From: an uncultured Lachnospiraceae bacterium
GTDB taxonomy: Bacteria; Bacillota_A; Clostridia; Lachnospirales; Lachnospiraceae
NCBI GenBank assembly: GCA_947177885.1
Contig: CAMWWF010000171.1
Span: 1-6,558, forward strand
DNA: 6,558 nt
Reading direction: 5' to 3'
Below, in pieces: positions 1 through 5,916 of this stretch. Below the pieces are notes generated by a model. It was not told where the DNA came from and ran no database searches. It worked only from the letters and a program-made list of their open reading frames with translations. The translations under genes were made by a program, and so were the position numbers. The number at the start of each line of letters is the position of its first letter. Positions within the stretch are counted from its first letter, which is position 1.

Positions 1-911
1 ACATATTCGTCCTCTTCATCAAAATGCAGAAACAGTGTGACAAAAGGAGACTGACCGTTGGTGGTCATCAGTGTATTGCTCTGGTACTGAATGGTCTGAA
101 CTCCCGATCTCAGCTCGTCCTGCAGACGGATATCCACAATCCTGCTCCGTGTAGCCTCGTCCATGAGATCCCCGAACTCCTCCCGAAGCTGGGAATCGAA
201 CTTTTCCCTGCTCTTGCGCAGATACTTTCCCAGATGCCTGATATTTACGGACTGACCTCCGTACTGGTTACTGGCCACGGCGGCAATGATCTGAGTGGTT
301 ACGGTACATGCCACCTGAAAGCTTTTCGGCGACTCGATCATCTTTCCGTTGATGGAAGTTCCATTGTCCAGCATATCCTGAATATTAATCAGACAGCAGT
401 TGAAAATGGGCTGGATAAAGTAATCCGCATCATGAAAGTGGATCACACCGTTGTCATGGGCCAGCGCAATGTGCTCCGGCAGGAGCATTCGCCTGGTCAC
501 ATCCCGGGACACCTCGCCGGCAATGTAATCCCGCTGTGTGGAAGCCAGTCTTGTATTCTTATTTGAATTCTCTTCCGCAAGCTCTTTATTCTCGTTGCGG
601 ATCAGCTTCAGGATAGACTCGTCTGTAGTATTGGACTTACGCAGCAGGCTCCTCTGATAGCGGTAGACGATGTATTTCTTGGCCAGGGCATACTTATTGT
701 GTTCCACCAGATGCTGCTCTATGATATCCTGAACGTGCTCCACCGTCTGAAGCTCCCGCCCTTCCGCCTGAACGGCTTTCAGGATTTCCTCCACCAGTTC
801 ATCCTCCGCCCGGTCATTTTCCTCCACCTCATGATTCGCCTTGCGGATCGCTTCGATGATCTTACTTTCCCCGTAGGGCACGATCCTTCCGTCTCTCTTC
901 TGAATCCTCAT
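1..911 (-). CDS. nrdD: Anaerobic ribonucleoside-triphosphate reductase, N-terminal part
   Basis: Class III ribonucleotide reductase, a cytoplasmic glycyl-radical enzyme that reduces ribonucleoside triphosphates to deoxyribonucleotides without oxygen. About 303 residues are visible. Residues 1-95 form an ATP-cone allosteric domain (starts MRIQKRDGRIVPYGESKI; later EHNKYALAKKYIVYRYQ). The catalytic domain follows, with GVIHFHDADYF, then PIFNCCLIN, where Cys172 aligns with the active-site cysteine of the E. coli FNCMLID motif, and TTNGQSPFVTLFLH near residue 285. The C-terminal half, including the glycyl-radical RVCGY-type motif, lies beyond the left edge, so completeness and any nrdG partner cannot be judged. 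The start is uncertain. ATG at 911-909 gives the family-typical N-terminus, but GTG (917) and TTG (914) are in frame and sit closer to the AGGAG at 927-923. A promoter and two NrdR-like boxes lie upstream. The family assignment is very secure. Confidence 0.97.
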   Translation of the reverse strand, partial: MRIQKRDGRIVPYGESKIIEAIRKANHEVEENDRAEDELVEEILKAVQAEGRELQTVEHVQDIIEQHLVEHNKYALAKKYIVYRYQRSLLRKSNTTDESILKLIRNENKELAEENSNKNTRLASTQRDYIAGEVSRDVTRRMLLPEHIALAHDNGVIHFHDADYFIQPIFNCCLINIQDMLDNGTSINGKMIESPKSFQVACTVTTQIIAAVASNQYGGQSVNIRHLGKYLRKSREKFDSQLREEFGDLMDEATRSRIVDIRLQDELRSGVQTIQYQSNTLMTTNGQSPFVTLFLHFDEEDEY

Positions 912-922
912 CAACACATGCA

Positions 923-927
923 CTCCT
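923..927 (-). promoter_or_regulatory. Ribosome binding site of nrdD
   Basis: AGGAG on the minus strand. It lies 5 nt before an in-frame GTG (917), 8 nt before TTG (914) and 11 nt before ATG (911). The spacing favours TTG or GTG, while codon preference and family N-termini favour ATG. The choice changes the protein by only one or two residues. Confidence 0.55.
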
Positions 928-975
928 GTCTTCCCTTATTCCTGCGGACAACGCATTGGTTTCCCAAACCCTTAA

Positions 976-1001
976 CCTGATGTTCCCAGACATATATCAG
1001 G
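976..1001 (-). other. Weak inverted repeat in the nrdD leader
   Basis: CCTGAT at 976-981 and ATCAGG at 996-1001 could form a 6-bp stem with a 14-nt loop in the nrdD leader RNA. No T-tract follows on the minus strand and no known riboswitch was recognised. It may be chance. Confidence 0.2.
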
Positions 1002-1043
1002 CAAAAAGCAAGACCGCACCACAAGTTATTACGGATACGATCT

Positions 1044-1059
1044 CAGCTATATTTTGTGT
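1044..1059 (-). promoter_or_regulatory. NrdR-like box, downstream copy
   Basis: Read on the minus strand this is ACACAAAATATAGCTG. The core CAAAATATAG matches 9 of 10 positions of the published NrdR core CwAtATaTwG, and the left arm ACAC matches fully. It starts 32 bp after the other box, three helical turns, which is the spacing known for NrdR operators. NrdR is the ATP/dATP-sensing repressor of ribonucleotide reductase operons. The match was made by eye. Confidence 0.65.
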
Positions 1060-1075
1060 CCTCAATGCTGTTCCG

Positions 1076-1091
1076 CATCTATATCTTGTAT
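1076..1091 (-). promoter_or_regulatory. NrdR-like box, promoter-proximal copy
   Basis: Read on the minus strand this is ATACAAGATATAGATG. The core CAAGATATAG matches 9 of 10 positions of the NrdR core consensus. It overlaps the predicted transcription start of nrdD (about 1089) directly downstream of the -10 element, a position suited to repression. It pairs with the box at 1044-1059. Confidence 0.62.
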
Positions 1092-1095
1092 ATCC

Positions 1096-1124
1096 ATTAT
1101 AATAGGATACAGGTAAAAGTGCAA
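1096..1124 (-). promoter_or_regulatory. nrdD promoter
   Basis: On the minus strand a -35 TTGCAC (1124-1119) is followed after exactly 17 bp by a perfect -10 TATAAT (1101-1096). The predicted start near 1089 gives a leader of about 175 nt before nrdD. It faces nrdD and lies in the short gap after the coiled-coil gene, so nrdD can be transcribed on its own. Confidence 0.72.
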
Positions 1125-1157
1125 TAGCTATTTGAGGACTATTTTATTGCCGGCATT

Positions 1158-1550
1158 TTATGCCTTAACTTTACGTGAAACAGCACGGCGACTGGCCGGA
1201 CTTTTATGCTTTCTTTGTTCCAGCCAAGTCCGGTTTTCCATGCCTATACCCCATGCATCAAGAGCCAGCTCATAAGTCTTTGAAATTTTTTGATCAAGTT
1301 GTTTGATATGAGTTCTGATTTCCGCCTGCCCGATTTTTAAGCCGGACATCTCAGACTCAAGTTTGTCAAACCGGTTCTCTACCTTGTCAAGCCGGTTCTC
1401 CACCTTGTCAAGCCGGTCTTCCATCTTGTCAAGCCGGTCCTCCACCTTGCCAAGCCGTCTTTCCACACCTTCAAGCTGAGAGTTAATGGGTTGCAATTTC
1501 ACATCCAGCAAACCGGATATTGCCTGTAAATCTTCATTTGTCAATGCCAT
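1158..1550 (-). CDS. Heptad-repeat coiled-coil protein of unknown function
   Basis: A 130-residue protein that I do not recognise as a named family. Residues 26-71 form a near-ideal coiled coil with Leu/Val/Met/Phe at alternating 3- and 4-residue steps (L26, V29, L33, V36, L40, M43, L47, V50, L54, V57, F61, L64, M68, L71). The repeating unit is RLDKVEN or RLDKMED. A second, looser helix covers about 73-95, then a Trp-containing stretch (W100, W109) and a very basic tail (RKHKSPASRRAVSRKVKA) that could bind nucleic acid or the membrane surface. There is no signal peptide or membrane segment. ATG at 1550 is preceded by AAGGAG (1567-1562) at 11 nt, and a consensus-like promoter lies upstream. 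The heptads are also 21-bp DNA repeats. It resembles small helical proteins of Clostridia that may homo-oligomerise, but this does not give a function. Confidence 0.8.
   Translation of the reverse strand: MALTNEDLQAISGLLDVKLQPINSQLEGVERRLGKVEDRLDKMEDRLDKVENRLDKVENRFDKLESEMSGLKIGQAEIRTHIKQLDQKISKTYELALDAWGIGMENRTWLEQRKHKSPASRRAVSRKVKA
1360..1464 (-). repeat. Five tandem 21-bp repeats inside the coiled-coil gene
   Basis: Copies at 1360-1380, 1381-1401, 1402-1422, 1423-1443 and 1444-1464 share the plus-strand core CTTGTCAAGCCGG with a few substitutions. Each encodes one heptad. The central copies (1381-1443) are nearly identical, suggesting recent duplication. The unit length of 21 preserves the reading frame when copy number changes. 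Confidence 0.9.
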
Positions 1551-1713
1551 ATCAGTATACGCTCCTTTCGTATATCACGAGAAAGAGACTATGCACAGGA
1601 ACCCTTTTGCCTCATCCCCGCATTTTCAGTTATTACACAAAGGGATAAGTGAGCGAACTGCTCAAAAGCAAAAACCAGAACAACGATAATTCTTCTCCCG
1701 ATATGTTATGTAT

Positions 1714-1742
1714 AAAATAGCATATCCTCCGGTCTCTGTCAA
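1714..1742 (-). promoter_or_regulatory. Promoter of the coiled-coil gene
   Basis: On the minus strand a perfect -35 TTGACA (1742-1737) is followed after 17 bp by TATTTT (1719-1714), preceded by TGC, an extended -10 motif. The predicted start is near 1707, leaving a leader of about 155 nt before the ATG at 1550. No riboswitch was recognised in that leader. Confidence 0.62.
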
Positions 1743-1782
1743 GGTATTCTGCATGGAAACCACGGAAATCAATTTGTCCTGT

Positions 1783-1814
1783 GTAACAGTTCAGACAAGT
1801 CACTGAACTGTTAC
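1783..1814. repeat. 12-bp perfect inverted repeat downstream of the PL11 gene
   Basis: GTAACAGTTCAG (1783-1794) and CTGAACTGTTAC (1803-1814) are exact reverse complements around an 8-nt loop. It begins about 50 nt after the stop of the PL11 gene. No T-run follows on either strand, so it is not a canonical intrinsic terminator. It may stabilise the mRNA 3' end, act with a termination factor, or be an intergenic palindromic repeat or protein binding site. Confidence 0.7.
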
Positions 1815-1866
1815 TGACCTACACAATATGCACAAGTTATGTCGTGACAGTTCCTTACAGGCCATC

Positions 1867-4407
1867 TCACTCACACTTCTCCGCATTCAGCCACGGCAGC
1901 ACCTGTGAGAAATCCATATCACCGGCATAATAGAATTTCGTGTAGCAGGGCTGATTATAACAGTTATTCTGCCACGCTATGCCGGTGCGGTACATGGTGT
2001 CATGCATCAGGGTGAACAGCTTGTGGCGGGTGATCTCCAGGTTGGTATAAATACGGATGGCACTGCTGTCCTCGGTGCGCAGCAGGAGCTCCTCCCTGAA
2101 ATCCCCGAAAATATCCGCCACAAGACCGGGATTCCCTTTTGTACCATTATTGGTCAGCGTTCCTTCCGGTTTCAGCAGTGTACCGTGGGTATTGTCATTG
2201 ACGATACCCGTATGTCTCTCATGAATATAGTCCACACCGTCTATGACCTGGGTGCTCAGATCCGCCGCGAAGCGGATGTTCTGGTTCGTCCCCAGCACCT
2301 TATCGGGCAGCTTATTTCCCTTGCAGTCATACATATCCTTCACCCAGACACAGAGTCCCCGGACATCCGGGTTCACATCACCGATCATACAGCGGCCCAG
2401 ATCCGTCTCCGCATACTCGCCGAAGAACGGTTTCCCTGTCTCCGCATCCCGCAGAGCCCAGCCGTAGGGTGCGGCCTTTGCCCCCTCAAACACATTAAAT
2501 ATCTGGAGTCCCGGTCTGTCGGGATCAATGACCGCCACATGCATGGCATCGCCGTGACCGAATTTTGCGTCCCGTCCGTCCGGGAGCTTTCCCCGTGAAG
2601 AGTACATCACGCTTCCGTTATGGTCGATCACTGCCGCGCCGTAGATGATCTCCTGGCAGCCGTCATCATCCACGTCCGCCGTGGAGAGACTGTGATCGCC
2701 CTGACCTGCCAGGCAGCCATAGACCGGATCCGTTCCCGATGCCTCATGAGGGCCGGCACAGAAGGGGTTATCCATGGGAACATGGCCGCTGTCAATGTCG
2801 AAACGGACACGGTGCTTTCCCTCGAAGAAATCATACGCCACAATAGTGGTTCTGGTGTAGTAACCGCGGCAGATGATAAGGTAGGGCCGCTCTCCGTCCA
2901 GATACGCCACCCCCGACAGGAATCTGTCCACACGGTTGCAGGGCTCAATACGGCTCATGGCATAATCGCCCCACCTCAGTCCGTCGTCCTCCCTGGGATG
3001 CGGGAAGGGTATGGTCTCCAGCTCCTCACCGTCTCCTCCGAACATAGTCAGATACTCCGGTCCCTCGTATATGAATCCCTCAAATTTGCGAAGCTCATTC
3101 TTGCCGCTTCTTGAGGGCGCATACACATCCATAAAGTAATCCGCCAGAGCCTCCGCATCCTGTCGGGACAGAGGGTAAGTATAAGTGTCTTCCATGGAGA
3201 AGCATTTCTCCAGTGTGGCGGGCCACTGTCCGCTCTTTACCTCTGGAAGATCCTGCCAGCCCCGGAACAGCCTGACAATATGCTCATAGTAATCATCGGC
3301 GCTGCACACATAATTGTCTTCATGGGTGACGCCTTTCGCCGCATCCTCAGGCTGCAGAGTGATATACTTCCGGCTCCGAACCGATCCGTCCTCATTGTAG
3401 ACGGTCATACAGGTGCCGGGTGCCGTCTTTACGGACATCTCCGCCTTTCCGTCCCCGTCAAAGTCATAGACCATGAACTGGGTGTAATGAGCGCCCGCCC
3501 GGATATTCACACCCATGTCCAGACGCCACAGAAGCCTTCCGGACAGTTTATAACAGTCGATAAAGCATTTCCCCGTATATCCCCTGTGGGACACATCATG
3601 GGCATTGGAGGGATCCCATTTTACAAAAAATTCATACTCCCCGTCGCCATCCACATCACCCACGCTCATATCGTTTGCGCTGTAGGTGTAAGCTTCTCCC
3701 GCGGGAGTGACTCCACCCTCCGGAATCTGCAGGGGAATCTCCAGGTACTCCTTGGGATTGACCGAAACTTCTTTACAGGGCGGCTCTGTCTCAAGGATCG
3801 TTTTCCCCTCGAAGACAAATTTCTTTACCTGATCCTCACTCCCGCAGGAAGCTGTGCCTTCCCCGCAGGCAGATTTTTCTTCCCCCTCCGGATCCACGTG
3901 CACGGCTGACACGGAATAAGTATCCTGCAGCGTGCCCTCCCCGTCCAGATAGTTGGTGCTGTCCGTCACCAGTGCAAACCGCTGGCCGTTTTTGTATACC
4001 ATATAGTCGGTTCCGCTCATGCCCGTCTCCGTATATCCGGTTACTTCCCACAGAAACATTCTCCAGCTCAGGAATACACCTTCTTTGGTGGCAATGGTGA
4101 TGAGTCCCCTGTTCAGCTTCTCAAGCTGTTCATGAAAGACCTTTTTCACAGGGGTCTTCAACAGTTCACTCTCCCCCTGCTTCTCTCCGTCTTTCCACGC
4201 TTCCACTTTCAGATAATGGGGAATATGGGTGGCCTTTTTCAGGGTAAACCCCATATCCGTCCCCTCATAGACGCACTTATACTCCATGGTACTGCTATAG
4301 CGGTCAGACCAGTATAACCGGTAAATACATCCCTTCTCCGTGTCTGTCTGCCATTGCACGCTGAGCTGTGCATCTTCCACCTTCTCCAGTTTTAACTGTA
4401 TCGTCAT
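1867..4407 (-). CDS. Rhamnogalacturonan lyase, polysaccharide lyase family 11, cytoplasmic
   Basis: An 846-residue lyase predicted to cleave the rhamnose-galacturonate backbone of rhamnogalacturonan-I by beta-elimination. Residues 1-95 look like an extra fibronectin-III-like beta domain. Residues 100-185 match the family's N-terminal beta domain (GVFLSWRMFLWEV, YMVYKNGQ). The beta-propeller follows from about 220, with calcium-binding Asp-rich loops at 251-260 (DVDGDGEYEF), 315-324 (DFDGDGKAEM) and 578-587 (DVDDDGCQEI). Other family motifs are GPEYLTMF (449-456), NRVDRFLSGVAYLDG (491-505), RGYYTRT (514-520) and GHGDAMHV (617-624). Compared with Bacillus YesW/YesX (about 600 residues), it is longer through the N-terminal domain and an inserted helical segment around 360-445. 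There is no signal peptide, so it probably acts on imported oligosaccharides. ATG at 4407 has AGGAGG at 7 nt. It stands alone, with no transporter or glycosidase beside it. Endo or exo mode cannot be decided. Confidence 0.94.
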   Translation of the reverse strand: MTIQLKLEKVEDAQLSVQWQTDTEKGCIYRLYWSDRYSSTMEYKCVYEGTDMGFTLKKATHIPHYLKVEAWKDGEKQGESELLKTPVKKVFHEQLEKLNRGLITIATKEGVFLSWRMFLWEVTGYTETGMSGTDYMVYKNGQRFALVTDSTNYLDGEGTLQDTYSVSAVHVDPEGEEKSACGEGTASCGSEDQVKKFVFEGKTILETEPPCKEVSVNPKEYLEIPLQIPEGGVTPAGEAYTYSANDMSVGDVDGDGEYEFFVKWDPSNAHDVSHRGYTGKCFIDCYKLSGRLLWRLDMGVNIRAGAHYTQFMVYDFDGDGKAEMSVKTAPGTCMTVYNEDGSVRSRKYITLQPEDAAKGVTHEDNYVCSADDYYEHIVRLFRGWQDLPEVKSGQWPATLEKCFSMEDTYTYPLSRQDAEALADYFMDVYAPSRSGKNELRKFEGFIYEGPEYLTMFGGDGEELETIPFPHPREDDGLRWGDYAMSRIEPCNRVDRFLSGVAYLDGERPYLIICRGYYTRTTIVAYDFFEGKHRVRFDIDSGHVPMDNPFCAGPHEASGTDPVYGCLAGQGDHSLSTADVDDDGCQEIIYGAAVIDHNGSVMYSSRGKLPDGRDAKFGHGDAMHVAVIDPDRPGLQIFNVFEGAKAAPYGWALRDAETGKPFFGEYAETDLGRCMIGDVNPDVRGLCVWVKDMYDCKGNKLPDKVLGTNQNIRFAADLSTQVIDGVDYIHERHTGIVNDNTHGTLLKPEGTLTNNGTKGNPGLVADIFGDFREELLLRTEDSSAIRIYTNLEITRHKLFTLMHDTMYRTGIAWQNNCYNQPCYTKFYYAGDMDFSQVLPWLNAEKCE

Positions 4408-4446
4408 CCTTATCCCTCCTGCCCGCTCCGGTGGGCATATTCATAA

Positions 4447-4476
4447 TTTATACTGCCTATTCTCCTTATAAGTCAG
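4447..4476 (-). promoter_or_regulatory. Promoter of the PL11 lyase gene
   Basis: On the minus strand CTGACT (4476-4471, 4 of 6 to TTGACA) is followed after 18 bp by TATAAA (4452-4447, 5 of 6 to TATAAT). The predicted start near 4440 gives a leader of about 33 nt carrying the strong AGGAGG. The weak -35 fits a promoter needing an activator. Confidence 0.5.
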
Positions 4477-4490
4477 GATCCAAACCTGTC

Positions 4491-4504
4491 ATTTCCCGGG
4501 AAAT
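4491..4504. promoter_or_regulatory. 14-bp perfect palindrome upstream of the PL11 promoter
   Basis: ATTTCCCGGGAAAT is fully self-complementary and centred about 57 bp upstream of the predicted PL11 transcription start, a normal place for an activator dimer. The binding protein is unknown. It is not followed by a T-tract. Confidence 0.4.
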
Positions 4505-4553
4505 TCCCTTCCAACCTGTATGTGGCCCTTCTGCGGCAACACGGCACTATGGG

Positions 4554-4582
4554 AAAAATGCGGCGTTTTCGCTCTTCCGCAT
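4554..4582 (-). terminator. Intrinsic terminator after the nitroreductase gene
   Basis: On the minus strand ATGCGG (4582-4577) pairs perfectly with CCGCAT (4563-4558) around a 13-nt loop, and the stem runs into TTTT (with the last stem T, a run of five). It starts 16 nt beyond the tandem TAG TAG stop codons of the nitroreductase gene, and separates that unit from the PL11 gene. Confidence 0.65.
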
Positions 4583-4598
4583 GAAAAAATCTGCCCTA

Positions 4599-5177
4599 CT
4601 ACAGATAGCGCACCACATCCGACAGCTTTCTCTTGGGAACGCAGTAGTCCCTGTTCTCATCCAGGTAATACTTAAACTGTGCCGGATCCTCCATATCCAC
4701 AATATGACTCACATGAGAGGGATAACCAAAGGCAACCACGGTATGGAGCACCTGCTGCTGCGTCAGCCCGAACATTTCAGACAGCACAGGCTTGTTGCAG
4801 GCGCCGATCATGCAGCTGCCCACTCCCCGGTTCCATGCCGCCAGCGTCATATTGCTGATGGCAAGTCCTGCGTCCGTGTCGCAGTCAGGATTGATATCCG
4901 TATTTTCCACCACGGCGATGAACAACACCGGTCTCTCGCCCTCCCTGGGCTGTCCCTGCTCCGGCGGCAGCGCTGCCGCCCACTTGGTATGGGAAAATAC
5001 TTCCGCCACCTTATCCGCGTCCTTCACCACGATATAACTCAGGGGCTGCCTGTTGGCCGCGCTGGATGCCAGTCTTGCCGCAGTCAGGATTTCATCAATG
5101 ATCCCCTGGGAAATCTCCTTCTGCTCGAAACGGCGGTATGTACGCCTGGTTTTCAGTAATTCCATTAAATGATCCAT
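4599..5177 (-). CDS. Nitroreductase family FMN-dependent oxidoreductase
   Basis: A 192-residue flavoprotein of the nitroreductase family (Pfam PF00881 type), cytoplasmic and probably a homodimer. These enzymes use NAD(P)H and bound FMN to reduce nitro groups, quinones, enones or similar substrates; the real substrate cannot be told. The FMN-phosphate motif RRTYRRF is at 11-17, ASSAANRQPLSYIVV at about 36-50 contains the usual SxxNxQP-like FMN contact, and DAGLAISNMTLAAWNRGVGSCMIG is the central helix and glycine-rich FMN loop. The length matches the compact family. ATG at 5177 has AGGAGG at 6 nt; an internal Met5 is less favoured. Two consecutive TAG stops and an intrinsic terminator follow. 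The gene starts 21 nt after the stop of the small upstream gene, so the two are very likely co-transcribed. Confidence 0.94.
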   Translation of the reverse strand: MDHLMELLKTRRTYRRFEQKEISQGIIDEILTAARLASSAANRQPLSYIVVKDADKVAEVFSHTKWAAALPPEQGQPREGERPVLFIAVVENTDINPDCDTDAGLAISNMTLAAWNRGVGSCMIGACNKPVLSEMFGLTQQQVLHTVVAFGYPSHVSHIVDMEDPAQFKYYLDENRDYCVPKRKLSDVVRYL

Positions 5178-5198
5178 TTCTCTCCTCCTGTTATTTCA

Positions 5199-5438
5199 TT
5201 ACGCAGAATCCCGGAGCATCCCCCATATCTGCTTTTCCGGCTGATCTTCCGCAAGCTGTTCACCAAAACGTCTGCCGGATTCTACTACGCCCCTGGAATC
5301 CCTCACCGGATAGAATCCCCGGATTTCCTCCCATACCCAGTCCTTCGGTAATTTTTCTCCAAGATAATACTCCAGAACGGATCGTATCCGGTCCATGCGG
5401 TTTATATAAACGCACAATGCTGCATTGGCTTCTCCCAT
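5199..5438 (-). CDS. Small conserved-looking hypothetical protein, cotranscribed with nitroreductase
   Basis: A 79-residue protein I do not recognise. It is supported by a strong ribosome site GGGGAGG (5452-5446) at 7 nt from the ATG, an in-frame TGA upstream that fixes the maximum length, codon use like its neighbours, and the 21-nt gap to the nitroreductase. It is predicted soluble: a hydrophobic N-terminal helix (ALCVYINRMDRIRSVLEYYL, residues 7-26), then a tryptophan- and charge-rich middle (KDWVWEEIRGFYPVRDSRG) and an acidic, helical C-terminus with QPEKQIWGML. One Cys (C9) is present; no metal or flavin motif was seen. An internal Met15 could start a 65-residue form but lacks such a ribosome site. 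A second open frame overlaps it at 5260-5538 but is less convincing. It may assist or regulate the nitroreductase; that is only inference from position. Confidence 0.75.
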   Translation of the reverse strand: MGEANAALCVYINRMDRIRSVLEYYLGEKLPKDWVWEEIRGFYPVRDSRGVVESGRRFGEQLAEDQPEKQIWGMLRDSA

Positions 5439-5584
5439 ATACTGTCCTCCCCGCTTTTGATCTGTGTGATTTCAAGCAGGGATATCTCAATATCAGAAGT
5501 TCAGATGTTGTAGGATGCCGACTAAGTTCGTCCGCCAAAAGAATTTCCTGCTCGATGAAATATTATTTCTTATGAAGCCAGTGT

Positions 5585-5611
5585 ATCATATTTCATTTCC
5601 GTATGCAACAA
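5585..5611 (-). promoter_or_regulatory. Possible promoter of the small protein-nitroreductase unit
   Basis: On the minus strand TATGAT (5590-5585, 5 of 6 to consensus) has TTGTTG (5611-5606) upstream with only a 15-bp spacer. The leader would be about 140 nt. A 13-bp palindrome GAAATATTATTTC (5557-5569) lies just downstream of the predicted start and could be an operator. The poor spacing makes this tentative. Confidence 0.35.
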
Positions 5612-5916
5612 ACGTTTTATCGTTGTATGTCTGTAATGTCTGTTCACAGATACAAATCGCTGCTTTTTATCACATTTTATCACTTCGTATGAACCGTTAC
5701 AGGTTTTGCACTATTTTCAGTATTTTATAAAATTGTTGTTGACATTTCATTTTATCAGTGATATTCTGTTACCAAATCAGGTCATCTCTATTAAACACTA
5801 TTTTTGATGACTTTACATCTGCCCGGCGATTCGCCATTTATACCCTGGTACCAGCCAACCGTATACTATAATGCATTTCCGGCTTTATTTACTGATAAAA
5901 TCCGAAATCCTTGCCT
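5591..5916. other. AT-rich gene-free interval left of the MITE-like element
   Basis: No coding frame with a ribosome site was found. It contains the plus-strand promoter above, a direct repeat TTTTATCAC (5665-5673 and 5675-5683), GTCATC/GATGAC (5781-5786 and 5806-5811), a GGCG-ATT-CGCC hairpin (5824-5834) and a 10-bp palindrome CTGGTACCAG (5845-5854). The 5804-6085 plus-strand frame runs into the repeat element and has no coding character. Confidence 0.5.
5739..5767 (+). promoter_or_regulatory. Consensus-like plus-strand promoter with no gene behind it
   Basis: A perfect -35 TTGACA (5739-5744), a 17-bp spacer and TATTCT (5762-5767, 4 of 6). Transcription would start near 5775. The next plus-strand gene with a ribosome site begins only at 6386, beyond the MITE-like element and a terminator-like hairpin. 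A non-coding transcript or a promoter left from a lost gene are both possible. Confidence 0.5.

Larger units (their letters stand above)
1551..1866. other. Gene-free interval between the coiled-coil and PL11 genes
   Basis: It holds the leader and promoter of the coiled-coil gene (about 1551-1742) and the 12-bp inverted repeat behind the PL11 gene. The plus-strand open frame crossing 1486-1689 starts antisense to the coiled-coil gene, has no ribosome site and is not convincing. Nothing else was recognised. Confidence 0.6.

Noticed and set aside
24..566. 180-codon plus-strand frame at the left edge
   Set aside because: It is antisense to nrdD, whose minus-strand translation has clear family motifs throughout.
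1151..1164. Terminator at the end of the coiled-coil gene
   Set aside because: GGCAT-TTT-ATGCC overlaps the stop codon with only 5 bp and no T-tract follows on the minus strand.
1360..1464. Possible CRISPR or minisatellite array
   Set aside because: The 21-bp units are contiguous with no spacers and encode heptads of a coiled coil.
1551..1707. Riboswitch or attenuator in the leader of the coiled-coil gene
   Set aside because: The leader is long, but I found no known aptamer pattern and no terminator/antiterminator pair, only short chance stems.
2002..3909. Several plus-strand frames of 160-210 codons and a minus-strand 106-codon frame (2628-2948)
   Set aside because: All lie inside the PL11 gene in other frames; they arise from its GC-rich codon pattern and have no family resemblance.
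4368..5159. 263-codon plus-strand frame
   Set aside because: It crosses the PL11 start, its promoter and most of the nitroreductase on the opposite strand, and resembles no protein family.
5260..5538. 92-codon minus-strand frame starting with TTG
   Set aside because: It overlaps the 79-residue gene, has a rare start and only a weak AGGA upstream. The overlapping frame has a far better ribosome site and better codon use.
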